From Epichloe hybrida (lineage: Eukaryota > Ascomycota > Sordariomycetes > Hypocreales > Clavicipitaceae): a DNA stretch of 64,000 bases. How positions within the stretch are numbered: position 1 is the stretch's first letter; each line of letters begins with the position of its first letter. The notes under the pieces were generated by a model, which had not been told where the DNA came from, did not search any database, and worked only from the letters and a program-made list of their open reading frames with translations. Below are positions 48,407-58,731 of this stretch, piece by piece. Position numbers and translations under genes: made by a program. Location of the stretch: positions 1,116,001 through 1,180,000 of the forward strand of contig JAFEKR010000012.1 of assembly GCA_019022495.1 (NCBI GenBank), read 5' to 3'.

Positions 48407-49048
48407 ATGCAACTCATCTCAGCCCTGATCCTCGGCACCGCGTCCGCAGTCGTCGCCGAGCAGGCCATCCCCCAGGAAGCCATCGTCGGCATTTCTGCCC
48501 GCCAGCTGTTCCCTGCTTTCGGTTCGGCCCTGCACTTGAAGGAGAAGAGGGCGGGAACATGTGAAGCAGGCCAAGACGCGTGCCACGAACACTGTATGCC
48601 CATCGGCGCACAATGCTGCCCGAAAGGAGGATGGTGCGATCGCGGATTAAGATGCTACGACAACGGGTGCTGCCCTGTTGGCGAAACCTGTAAGAGTGCT
48701 TCGATTGCAGGATGTGAGAGTGAGGGAAAGACCATGTGCCAGACCGGATGCATGCCTATTGGAGCAACTTGCTGCAGCGAGGGCCTGGTCTGCGAGGCAG
48801 GAACTATATGCTACGGACTCGGCTGCATCGCGGGCTCTGACAGCCGTGGCGGAGATGAAGGCGGCCGAACGACAGCAACCGCCGCCGCGACGGACAAGGC
48901 CAATTCACAGACAGGCGGAGCTGGTGATGGCAGCAGTCCGACCACGGCTCCAACTACGACCACGGCTCCTGCTGCGGCCGGTACTGTTGCTGTGCCCATG
49001 CTTCTGGGTGCTGCCGCTGTCATGGCAAATCTGCCTCTTGTCATGTGA
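48407..49048 (+). CDS. GPI-anchored cysteine-rich secreted protein
   Basis: 213 residues, single exon. The start at 48407 is preferred over the in-frame ATG at 48359 because it opens directly with a signal peptide (MQLISALILGTASAVVA). Two cysteine-rich modules follow (about 50-95 and 100-140). Each has the pattern C-x-x-G...C-x-x-x-C-M-P-I-G-A-x-C-C...C...C-Y-x-x-G-C. Then comes a Gly/Ser/Thr/Ala-rich stalk (about 145-190) and a hydrophobic C-terminus ending PLVM, as for GPI attachment. Likely on the plasma membrane or cell wall. Function is unknown; it is not a known toxin family as far as I can see. Confidence 0.85.
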   Translation: MQLISALILGTASAVVAEQAIPQEAIVGISARQLFPAFGSALHLKEKRAGTCEAGQDACHEHCMPIGAQCCPKGGWCDRGLRCYDNGCCPVGETCKSASIAGCESEGKTMCQTGCMPIGATCCSEGLVCEAGTICYGLGCIAGSDSRGGDEGGRTTATAAATDKANSQTGGAGDGSSPTTAPTTTTAPAAAGTVAVPMLLGAAAVMANLPLVM

Positions 49049-49602
49049 GGAAGTCGGGGCAGGGACATGCGGATATATGGTTTGTGCTCGGACGATGGAC
49101 GACGGACGATGGGGAACGCCAGGTCGGGTCATGATGAGATTGTTTTGATGTTTGATTGAATGATGATAACATGGAGGCTCCAAGGAATTCGACGCATTGA
49201 ATTTTTCATCTTTTATATACATATTTCAGGTTGGCGTGTGGCTTTGATCTGCAACCCCCACCCATCTTCATTCAAGCATTTTTTTTTGTCTTTCCGTAGT
49301 TGTTCCTTACCGCCCGTCCGCGCCCCCCAACCTCCTCCCCCCCACCTCCTCCCCACCACGTTGAAGCTTCCCCCACCCCCCGGTGACATCGACCCAGGCA
49401 CCCACCCAGGTTCGGATCTCGCCTTTACATAATCCGTATTACCCTTCCTTTTACCCCATCTAGAGTCGCCCACCTCTACGGACTACTCTTCAGCCACGCG
49501 CTTGTTCCCATCTCTGTCACTTTGATGCGAGTGAGGGAGAACTCTTTTCCCGAAACATCATTTCTTGGCAGGCCACCCTCGTAGCCACCCAAACATTGAG
49601 CC
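49049..49602. promoter_or_regulatory. Intergenic with pyrimidine-rich promoter-like stretch
   Basis: 3' flank of the GPI protein, then a strongly C/T-biased stretch (about 49310-49385) upstream of the MINDY gene. CT-rich tracts before the start codon are common in filamentous fungal promoters. No TATA assigned. Confidence 0.45.
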
Positions 49603-52080
49603 ATGGTGGTGGCACAGGACGACCTGCCCGAGAGCAAAGCCCCTCCCGCCACGGAGGAGCAAAGGACAGATGGGCCAAATCGTGGATGGGATCACGCTGG
49701 GACACGTGGCGCGGAGTCTCATACTCCTCAAAATCCCCCGAATCCGGCTGATGTTCCGGCCGCCCTGAGGCCCGGTAATACCAACGAGCTCATGAATCTT
49801 GGAGAAGATGACGACGACGACGACGCATCGGACGAAGCAACAGGACAGCTGCCGGGCGGAAATGCCTCGAGCAGACTACAGCAGGTGCCTGATGTGCTGA
49901 AGCCAGGTGGGGACAGATCGGCGACGAACCCATTTGTCAAAAGAAAACCCGTTGCCCAGGCTTCGGGTACCCTGACGACTGACGCGTTCTCGAAACTCGA
50001 CATCAGTGATACCGGATCAAGCACAAACCCATGGCAGCAGGCAATCGACTCAAATAGCGGCTCAGCAGGACAGCCTACACCGCAGCCGCGACCAGTGACA
50101 GCCGAGGGCGTCGAGAGTGACCCGTGGGAAGCCAACGACAACCCACCACTCACGCAGCCGAATCTGCCCTCAAAATCACCCGTCTTGATATCACTTAACC
50201 CGGAAGACGGTGTACCCTCTGCACGACGGAAAGAGGAGGCCCATAAAGCGGGCGACAAAGCTGTCATGGAACCACCACCACCTGAAATTGCTGCTGCCGG
50301 CCAAGAAGCTCAAATCGATGACTGGAGCCTGATTGACCAAGACACGCCGTCCCATCCACCAACAAGCGCTCATGCGGACGGAAACCCGGGCGACCTCAAG
50401 CCACCTCTTCCATCGAGATCCACGGGCTTACGACAAAAATGGGTGCCTTCCAGACAAGCTGTAGATGCCAAATCAGAGACGTATCAGATCAAAAACATTC
50501 GATGGCACGATCCCACCTCGGACAAGAACCCACGCACGTCTCCTATACTGATACAGAATGAGAACGGCCCATGCCCACTTGTAGCGTTGGTCAACGCTCT
50601 GACCATGACCACACCAGCTGATGGCCCCGAAACAACACTGGTGGAAATTCTGAGACCAAGAGAGCAAATCAGCTTGGATCTCCTGCTCAAAGCCGTCTTT
50701 GATGAGCTCATGTCGCCAAGACGAACTGGCTCCGAAGCGGCACTGCCCGACGTCTCTGACCTATACGCTTTCTTGCAGAGCCTACACACTGGCATGAACG
50801 TGAACCCTCGTTTCGTACCGACCCCAGAGATGGCGAAGGCCTACAAGCGTACATCCCTGACGCACCTGCATCCCACGGAGCGTGGTAACCTGATCCCGGG
50901 AACTTTCGAGAACACTACAGAAATGAGCCTCTATGCAACGTTTTCCATCCCACTGATCCACGGCTGGTTGCCAGCGCGGAGCGATCCTGTCTACGATGCC
51001 ATGGAAAGACGGGCAGCATCATATGAAGACGTGCAGAATCTGTTATTCTGCGAGGAGGAACTGACGGACAAACTGTCCAGCCATCAAGGACTGACAGAGG
51101 ATGAGCAGCAATTGTATCAAGATATCATGACGATCAAGATGTTTCTAGACTCTTCTGCTACACAATTGACTGCCTGGGGTATCGAGGTGATGAGAAAAGC
51201 GATGCGCCCGGGCACCTTTGCGATTCTTTTCCGGAACGACCACTTCAGCACCCTGTACTGCCACCCGGAGACTTTGCAACTGCTGAGTCTGGTCACCGAC
51301 GCTGGTTACCACAAACACGAGGAGGTCGTCTGGGAAAGTCTGGTGGACGTGACTGGAGAGCATGCAGAATATCTCTCGGGGGACTGCAGAGTGGTTGGCT
51401 CAAGTGGTGAAGCTGGTCCTGGTCCAAGCGATGATGGCGTTTCATCCACGACCGACCGTAGCGGAGGAGACTGGACGACAGTACGCGACAAGCGCGGGAA
51501 GAACAGACGTGAAGATGCGGAAGCGACGACACTTTCCCCCCCACACGAACAAGAGGACCGGGACTTGGCGCTCGCACTACAGTTACAGGAGGAGGAGGAT
51601 CAGAGACACCGAGAAGAACAGTCTCGTCGACAGCGTGAGGGCATTCTCTCGGAGCGACGCAGCCCAAACAGCTACTCCGTACCCGTGTCACTATCGGGAA
51701 CCACGCAGTCACGACGGCCAAGCCCATCACACCAGCAGACAGTCCCTCAACAGCAGGTCGTTCGACCGCTCGTCTCACGTCGCCGACCGGGCGTGACTCG
51801 TCGTGCGGAATCAAACGGGGAAGATGCTCCTCCGCCTTCCTATGAGCAGGCCGCGCAAGACCCTGCATACGTACCGCCCGCGGGACACCCCAACCATTCG
51901 CAGAGCAGTACAGCGACTTCGACACATACTACGGGTATCTCTGGGCCCGGCCTGGGCAACGCGCAGACATCACAGAGCACGCATGGTCAGAGAACATGGA
52001 TGAATCAGCCGCCTCGAAGACAGCACGTCAACAACGGTGCCACAGGCGGCGGTCGAGATAGAAACTGCGTTGCGATGTAG
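49603..52080 (+). CDS. MINDY-family (FAM63/DUF544) deubiquitinase
   Basis: 825 residues in one exon. The N-terminal ~290 residues are acidic or low-complexity with repeated NPF/NPW-like motifs. The MINDY catalytic domain spans about 295-580. The catalytic cysteine lies in QNENGPCPLVALVNAL (Cys324) and the histidine in RNDHFSTLY (His547). An acidic helix DLALALQLQEEED (about 652-664) looks like a ubiquitin-interacting motif. The tail is Pro/Gln/Ser-rich and the last four residues are CVAM, a CaaX-type prenylation box. MINDY enzymes trim Lys48-linked ubiquitin chains from the distal end (family knowledge). The start has good context (gagccATGG). Confidence 0.92.
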   Translation: MVVAQDDLPESKAPPATEEQRTDGPNRGWDHAGTRGAESHTPQNPPNPADVPAALRPGNTNELMNLGEDDDDDDASDEATGQLPGGNASSRLQQVPDVLKPGGDRSATNPFVKRKPVAQASGTLTTDAFSKLDISDTGSSTNPWQQAIDSNSGSAGQPTPQPRPVTAEGVESDPWEANDNPPLTQPNLPSKSPVLISLNPEDGVPSARRKEEAHKAGDKAVMEPPPPEIAAAGQEAQIDDWSLIDQDTPSHPPTSAHADGNPGDLKPPLPSRSTGLRQKWVPSRQAVDAKSETYQIKNIRWHDPTSDKNPRTSPILIQNENGPCPLVALVNALTMTTPADGPETTLVEILRPREQISLDLLLKAVFDELMSPRRTGSEAALPDVSDLYAFLQSLHTGMNVNPRFVPTPEMAKAYKRTSLTHLHPTERGNLIPGTFENTTEMSLYATFSIPLIHGWLPARSDPVYDAMERRAASYEDVQNLLFCEEELTDKLSSHQGLTEDEQQLYQDIMTIKMFLDSSATQLTAWGIEVMRKAMRPGTFAILFRNDHFSTLYCHPETLQLLSLVTDAGYHKHEEVVWESLVDVTGEHAEYLSGDCRVVGSSGEAGPGPSDDGVSSTTDRSGGDWTTVRDKRGKNRREDAEATTLSPPHEQEDRDLALALQLQEEEDQRHREEQSRRQREGILSERRSPNSYSVPVSLSGTTQSRRPSPSHQQTVPQQQVVRPLVSRRRPGVTRRAESNGEDAPPPSYEQAAQDPAYVPPAGHPNHSQSSTATSTHTTGISGPGLGNAQTSQSTHGQRTWMNQPPRRQHVNNGATGGGRDRNCVAM

Positions 52081-52611
52081 GCAGCGTCATGTCCAGATTC
52101 CTGGCACGGGAAGGGATGGATATGCGATGAGATGGGTTGGGATGGATGCATCGAGAGTCATGAGCAAATATTTTATGTAATGGCATGGCGCTTGGAGTAT
52201 CTTGTCTGAAAAATGTATGATGATGATGATGATGATGAAGAGAAGAAAGAAGAAAGAAAAAAAATTCCTCTGCATAAATCAGATTCCCGTACGGATCCGT
52301 AAGCATAATCAGAATAATCATGCGGCATGCTGTGCATGACAGGCTTGACGTTGCCGGCCGGCATGAAACAGCCAGCCAGCCAATCGACAAGCGGAAGTCG
52401 GCAGCGACCTGGCGGCACGGGCATGCCATTGATTGGCCAGATTGCCAAGACGACTCAGGGACCAATGAGGCTCATTGCATTTTCATTTGACATGACGCAA
52501 GCCGTCGCCCGCCGCCGCTTTCCACTTCGGCCCGGTCTTCACTGCTCCATCTACCTGGGCCCCTATTTCATCGCTTTCATCGCTTTCATCGCCATACGTC
52601 CGTCTAGCATC
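52081..52611. other. Intergenic; (GAT)n microsatellite
   Basis: 3' flank of the MINDY gene with a (GAT)n run at about 52218-52238, then the 5' region of the reductase gene. CGCTTTCAT is repeated at 52571-52590. Upstream ATGs in frame with the reductase start (52327 on) are probably not used. Confidence 0.5.
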
Positions 52612-53633
52612 ATGGCCGCCGTCCTGACGGGCTGGTTACCCCCCACGCGGGAGAACTGGGCGCTGACACTCGCCGTCTTTCAAATAAGTTATCCACTCGT
52701 GCGGAATGTCCAACGTCCGGCGCCGATGCAAGCACAAGACCGACTGACACTTGGGCTCAGATTTCCCTTTTGCAGATCCCCCTCTCATGGTACGGCATGG
52801 GAAAGACGTCCGTAGACAGCAGACTCAACCTGCCGGGCCGCGTGGCCTGGATCCTCATGGAGGCGCCAGGGTTCATGACGCTGCTGTACATGATGAAGAC
52901 GCTGCCACAGATGCACGGCATCGACGACCTGCCGTGGCAGAACCGCGTGCTGGCGGGTTTGTTCGTAAGTGCCGGTCGTTTTCGGCGTTTTGACCAAGTC
53001 TTCCGGGAAATCTCACAGCTCACGCGCCCGCAGGTCATCCACTACACGTACAGGGCCATCATCTTCCCGCTCATCCAGCCCTCCATGTCGCCGATTCACA
53101 TTCTCGTCGCCCTCATGGCCGTCGGCTTCCAGGTCCTCAACGGAACCTGCATCGGCGCATGGCTCGCCGCCTACGGGCCCGTCACGGCCGAGGCGTGGGC
53201 CGAGCAGTCTTCCACGGGACAGTTCGTCGCGGGCATCGCCATCTTCTACATTGGCCTCGCGTCCAACTTCTTCCATGACGAGGAGCTCCGCGAGATTCGG
53301 CGCACGGAGAAGCGCAGGCAGGAGCGCATTCTCGGCGAGCGGGCGGGCGGGAACGCGGGCGGCGGGAAGACGGTGAGCGTGGAGAAGCATTACCAGGTTC
53401 CGCAGGCCGGGCTGTTCAGGTACGTCTTGTACGCGCACTACTTGTGCGAATGGCTCGAGTGGACGGGCTTCCTGATGGCCGCGGGCTGGGGATGTGCGCC
53501 TGCGTGGGCGTTTCTGACCAACGAGGTGTGTGCCATGCTGCCGAGGGCGGTCAAGGGCAAGAAATGGTACATTGAGAGGTTTGGAGAGGACAAGATCAGG
53601 AACAAGTGGGCTGTGCTGCCGGGGGTTGTCTAG
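52612..53633 (+). CDS. Steroid 5-alpha-reductase family membrane enzyme
   Basis: Three exons: 52612-52698, 52776-52964 and 53034-53633, giving 291 residues. The start is at MAAVLTGWLPPTRENW, which matches the family N-terminus. Intron 2 (69 bp) is in frame, so the frame 52770-53633 reads through it. Family features are SWYGMGKTSVDSRLNLPGR after exon 1, EAPGF, a YRAIIFPL helix, NG-(T)-C..AWLAAYGP, and the C-terminal VLYAHYLCEWLEWTGFLM and WYIERFGEDK(Y/I) NADPH-side motifs. Expected in the ER membrane, reducing a carbon-carbon double bond next to a carbonyl; the substrate is unknown. Several hydrophobic segments are visible. Confidence 0.88.
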
Positions 53634-54053
53634 GCTGGCTGGGCATTTATATTATGTGCCCCTTTGGCGATATTGTCGACTTCCCTCTCCCCAGAAAGAC
53701 TATTATTACTGTCAAGTTTGTTCTTTTTCAATTGTACTCGCGGGTGAAAATTGTTAAGCATACATGTGCTTATTTATCGCAGCTACTATTAGGGGTGCGT
53801 ACTTCGTTTTTTTTTGGCTATTTAGCCTAGCTGTTAACAAAAATTTCCATCTATAGGTTCAGCTGTACTCAAAGGAAAAACTCCCATCTATAGGCATAGA
53901 AAGATGCCCGAACCGAAAGAAGAAGAAAGGAGTATCAAGTATCCAACAAAAAACCGCCTATCCGACCCCAACACCCGCGCACAAGTCGACTAACTAACTG
54001 ACTACTTCGGGCTTGCCATTTCTTGGGAGGGATGCTGCTCCTCGGTCATTAAC
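53634..54053. other. Intergenic between convergent genes
   Basis: Convergent 3' ends of the reductase and flotillin genes, AT-richer in the middle (53740-53900). No further gene seen; presumably holds both terminators. Confidence 0.5.
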
Positions 54054-55511
54054 TCAGTGCGGGGACAGAGTCTCCCCGTCCATCTTGTCCTGGTTCATGG
54101 CCCGCATGCCGGCGTTCATCTTGCCAAACTGCCACTCGGGCAGCGTAATGCCCGTCTGCTCGTTGATGGTGGTCATTAGCGGCGGCAGCATCTGGTAGAC
54201 GTTGCGCATGGCGGCGGCAGCATCGCCGCTGCTGGTGGTGCCGGCCTCGCCGCCCGCGCCCGCGCCCGCGCCCGTGTTCCAGACGCTGATCTTGGGCTGC
54301 AGGCCGCGGATGGCCTCGGCATTGGCCTTTGCCAGCTCCACGTAGATGCCCTTCTCGATCATCATGTACTGGATCAGGCCCGCGGGACCGCCAAACGCGC
54401 CGGCGAGCTTGGCGTAGGCGTCGGCCATGGCCGAGATGCCTTCCGCCTCCTTGATCTGACCGACGACGCGCGCCTCGGCCATCTGCTGGCTGGCAAAGCT
54501 GTCGGCCTCGCGCTGGCTGGCCTCCTGCCTGGCGCGGGCATCGGCGGCGACCTCGTAGGCGGCGGCGTCGGCGGCCTGCTGCTTGCTCTCGCGGGCAATG
54601 GTGGCCTTGACGACGTCCTTTGCGCGCAGGCGCTCCACCTCGGTCGCCGCGCGCCTCACCTCGACCTGCTTCTTGAGCTCCTCGTCCTTGGACTCGACGG
54701 AGCGCTGGGCCTCGATGCGCGCAACGTCCACGTCCCGGCTGAGGACCGTCTGCCTGGCGCTGAGCCGCGCCTCGGCCTGGGCGCGCTCCATGTCGCGCTC
54801 CGTCTTCTGCACCGCCGTCTCGGCATTGATCTTGGCAATCTCGCGGTCCTGCTCGCCCTTGCGCTGGGCCTCTCCGACGTTGCCGCGCAGTTGGGCTGCC
54901 GCCACGTCGATCCTGGCCTGGTTGGTGGCGCCTTCGTGCGCCTTGCGGGAGAGCGACTCGAAGTAGACGGAGCCGGGGGCGTCCTTGAGCTCTTTGACCT
55001 GTTATCGAAAGGGTGTGTCAGTTGATGTTGCTACGGAACAATACAATAAAAAGGGGGGGGGGGGCGTGGGGGCAACGTGCGTTGGCGTTGTAGATCTTCA
55101 GTCTATCAGACAACTTGTTCAGCGAAAATTGGTTTCTTTCTTCATCAAGTACAAAATCACTTGTTTCCTGCCCCCGGGGATCGGAAAGACCACGTACCCG
55201 AACTGGCTCAGCTCACTCTGGATGTTGCGAAAGATGCGCTTCTTGAAGACCTCGCGCTCGGTGAAGATCTCCTCCATGGTCATGCTCGACACCAGCACGC
55301 GCGTCTCGCCCTCGATGATGCCCTTGACGATGCTGGCCACGTGGGCGCCCTGGTCGTCCTGCTTCCTCTCCGACTGCGCCAGGAGCATGGCGTACTTCAT
55401 CAGGGCGTCGCCGCGGTCCTCGCTCTCCTCCTCGCGTTGCGCGCCGGCCCCGGCCCCGGCGCCGCCGCGCTGGTTGACGTCCGGGCCGACGGTGAAGACG
55501 ACGGGGAGGGT
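54054..55511 (-). pseudogene. floA: Flotillin, 5' end lost to transposon block
   Basis: Flotillin scaffolds membrane microdomains. Minus-strand exons are 55511-55198 (5' incomplete), 55102-55081 and 54998-54054. Exon 1 reads LPVVFTVGPDVNQ, MKYAMLLAQSER, VASIVKGIIEGETRVLVSSMTMEEIFTER and NIQSELSQFG. A 22-nt microexon supplies LKIYNAN, and exon 3 continues VKELKDAPGSVYFESLSRKAHEGA into the long coiled-coil flotillin domain and ends DKMDGETLSPH. Intron 2 uses a GC donor (GCACGT at 55080) with a normal AG. About 426 residues remain; the N-terminal ~90-100 and the promoter are replaced by AT-rich DNA at about 55511. Unless a new start is used it is probably non-functional. Confidence 0.85.
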
Positions 55512-57028
55512 TACTAGTTCACATATTTTATATTACTTATTGAATAATTTTCATATATATTTTATATAACTAGCTTTTATTTTAAAAATAGAAAGTATTT
55601 TTTTTTACTTATTTTATGGCTTCCTCCGGACCCTCGGACAATAGTTAGTCTAGCCGTGGCTAAAGTGTAAGTCCACCAAAGGGATGCACGTAATATAATT
55701 AGCTATATTATAAGCAACCCTACACTGCTTATAGTAGCTTTACACTACTACCTTACTTTTCCCCCTTTTTACTTACTTCTTCTCTAGCTAGATTTCTCTC
55801 CTTCTTTTTTTTCTTAGCTATTATTATTAACTCTATTACTATTATTAAATTTAACCCTTTACACTAGTGTAATATTCCTTAGTATAACTAATACCAATTA
55901 GTAATTAACTATAACTATAAATAAGCTAGGTATTATAAGAAAAAATATCTATAAATAATATAGCCCCTTATCTCTTAAGCTAACTTATATAAGCTATTTA
56001 AATAAAGAGATATAACTATAGAGTATACTAAAGAAAAATAGACTTAAATCCTAGTTATAGGCTTATTAGACTTCTAAGGGATTAATCTATTAACTCTTAG
56101 GCCTTTAGGATATTTAGTTAATTATTAATCTTATTATCTATTATAAGAAAACTAACTAAATAACTAAATCTATTACTATAAGGTATTTTTTTTAAACCTA
56201 ATATTAAAAATAACCCTTAGCTAAGCTAGCTAACCTATATAACCTCTCTTTACACTCTCTTTATAACGCCTTTTTTCTTTTCTTTATAGCTTTTTATACC
56301 TTAGTGCTTTAAGTATTAAGTTACTTTTATATTTATACTATCTTTATAGCCTATTTCTCTCTCTTTTACTATTTTTCCTTCTTTTACCCTTTTTTTATTA
56401 TTTTTTATTATTTCCCTTCATTTATCCTATTAATCTTACTAATCCTATTTATCCTATTTTGTTTATCCTATTTATTTTACCTTATTTATCCTATTTACCT
56501 TATTTTTCCTATTTTTACTTATTTTACTTGTTTTTTAGATTTACCTAGTTTATCTCTCTTAATAAGTATAGAAATTACCTTATTATTATACTACTATTTA
56601 GTTTATTTTAATTATTTAAGAAAACTAAACCTTTCTTAAGAAAAAAAAAAAAATATTAAACTATTAATAAAATAAACTCCTTACCTTACTTTACTTAATA
56701 CTAAGGTACCTTAAAAGTCTTTAGTAATAGCTTTTAAAAGACTAAAAAAAATAGTTTACTAAGGTAACTATAGCTATATTTATTTATACTTATAAAAGAC
56801 TAAGAAAAGCTTACCTAACTAGACTTAAAAACTACTATATAGCCTAAGCTTAATAATTAGATTATAAGGTTTAATAACTAATAAGTATTAGAATTAATAA
56901 GAAAAAAACCTTTAGAAAAACTTTAAAGAAGAATTTAAAGGTTAAACTAAAGATATATTTAAAAAGGCTACTAATAAGCTTATAAGAAAGCTATAAAACT
57001 CTTTATAAAATAAAAGTGTTTATATTAG
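55512..57028 (+). mobile_element. Truncated copy A3 of copia element A
   Basis: About 100 bp of AT-rich DNA, then a 5' LTR (55615-55893, ~279 bp, starting TATGGCTTCC). The leader follows with a TTTATCCTA-like run (about 56415-56520) and gag, up to TATATTAG at 57028. The matching point in element A is about 21878. The rest of the element is missing. It lies exactly between two decapitated host genes. Confidence 0.88.
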
Positions 57029-58133
57029 GTCGAGCCCGATCTTTTCTACCGGGCCTGCGACGAGCTCGGCCTGCTCGTCATCCAGGACATGCCCAGCCTT
57101 CCGCCGGACGGCAACAGGCCGCCCAACGAGGAGCAGCAGGCCGAGTTTGAGCGACAGCTCGGCATTCTGGTCAATGAACATAAGAGCTACACCTCGATTG
57201 GAATATGGGTACGTAACGGGGATACTGTACTGCTCTGCTGCGCGAACAATGGCGCTCGCGAGAGAAGGAAAAAAAAAAAAAAAAAAGCCAATGTCGGACG
57301 GAACCAAAGGTCATCTACAACGAGGGTTGGGGACAGTTGCGCGGCACGCCGTATCCCGAAGAAAAGCTCACCCAAGTTATTCGCCAAATTGACCCCTCGA
57401 GACTCATCAATTCAGTCAGCGGCTGGAACGACCACGGATTCGGCGACTTCTCGGTAAGCGATAGATTGGCCCTCGCGACATGGGGGGAAAAAAAAAAAGA
57501 AATTTCACAAGTTTGTTCCAGGGGCCGGCGCTAACACAACGGCAGGACAACCACCACTACGCCAACCCTCAATGCGGAACACCGTTCCACTCCATCCTCT
57601 CGTCGCCGTACGATCCGAAGAGGATCGGATTCCAGGGGGAATTCGGCGGAATCGGCCACACCACCGGAAGGGAGCAGTACGTTTTCAATCACACAAGCCA
57701 CGGCCACGGCCACGGCCACGGGGTTGGGGATTAGCCACATTTTTTATCTTCTGACATTTTTTTTTTCTTTCGTGTATTAGCTTGTGGAACGTTCAACAGG
57801 CCATCGACCAGATCAACCAGACGTACGAGATCAACGCCGACCTGGAGTCCTACAATTATCGCGCCGGCGTGCTGTTCCGGGAGTTCACGGAGCAGATCGA
57901 GCGCTACGCCTGCAGCGGGGGCGTGTGGACGCAGACGACGGATGTAGAGGGGGAGGTCAACGGCCTGTACACGTACGACCGCCGCGTGCTTCGCCCGGAT
58001 ATTGACCAGTGGAAGGACGACATTGGCGGGCTGTACAGAGCTGCCCTGAAGCGAGGCGGCGTCGGCGGGCGACAGCACGTCTGCTGCGTCGTCGCATCGC
58101 AGGCATCCGGCTCGTTTATTCTAGCAACTTGTG

Positions 58134-58165
<32 letters not shown>

Positions 58166-58189
58166 GGTGGCGGCGGGCATCTTTTGTAA
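57029..58189 (+). pseudogene. GH2-family glycosidase, 3' half only
   Basis: Glycoside hydrolase family 2 (beta-galactosidase/glucuronidase type) fragment. Exons are 57029-57208, 57310-57453, 57546-57676 and 57781-58189. It starts abruptly inside VEPDLFYRACDELGLLVIQDMP. VIYNEGWG carries the acid/base glutamate and IGFQGEFGG the nucleophile glutamate, so both catalytic residues survive. HLWNVQQAI, YNYRAGVLFREF, CSGGVWTQTTDVEGEVNGLYTYDRR and PDIDQWKDDI follow the family order. The N-terminal half (sugar-binding and Ig-like domains) and the promoter are gone. The C-terminus reads into a 28-base T run and is doubtful. Introns carry A-runs and a (GGCCAC)n repeat. Confidence 0.85.
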
Positions 58190-58731
58190 AATTGCACAAA
58201 TTTGGGTTTACCACCCACCCTGTTCATAACACAATCTTGTTATTTTCTTGTATGTACTTGGTAGTTATGGTCCCTAGCTTGATGAATGATGACATCGTTT
58301 CGGAACGGATCCAAGGAACCACTTCCAGGCCCGGTCCGGCGACGGCAACTCCGAAACCCACCCCGCCGTGCCGTGCCAAGGTCCACGATGCCCGATCTGG
58401 GACTAGGGACAAAGCGCAGCTGATGAGCGAGTTTGATTGGCTTTGCTCGGCTCAGCTCATTCTGGGCCCCCCATACAAAATGAAGTCGGTGCCGAGGTTC
58501 TGCGGCAGGAAGCTGAGAATGGCCGAGGGAGGAGGGGGGGAGGTTAGTTTGTCATGATATAATGTATGTAGTTCGTACTACATGGAAAGCCACTTCCCTT
58601 TTCCTCCCCGTATATCTCTCCCCCCCTTTCCCCCCTTTTGCCCGCTTGTTCGTCTTGTTGGGTCCGTAATAGTCACGCCTAATCCGTACCTCAGTGTTAT
58701 TCATTTGTCGACGAAACCCACCTGAGCAAGC
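58190..58731. other. Intergenic
   Basis: 3' flank of the GH2 relic and the promoter region of the monooxygenase gene, with a C/T-rich stretch at about 58590-58640 just upstream of the start. No gene supported. Confidence 0.5.

Noticed and set aside
3760..57028. Giant Starship-type element carrying the gene islands
   Set aside because: No tyrosine-recombinase captain gene and no matching outer ends were seen; the pattern is nested small elements.
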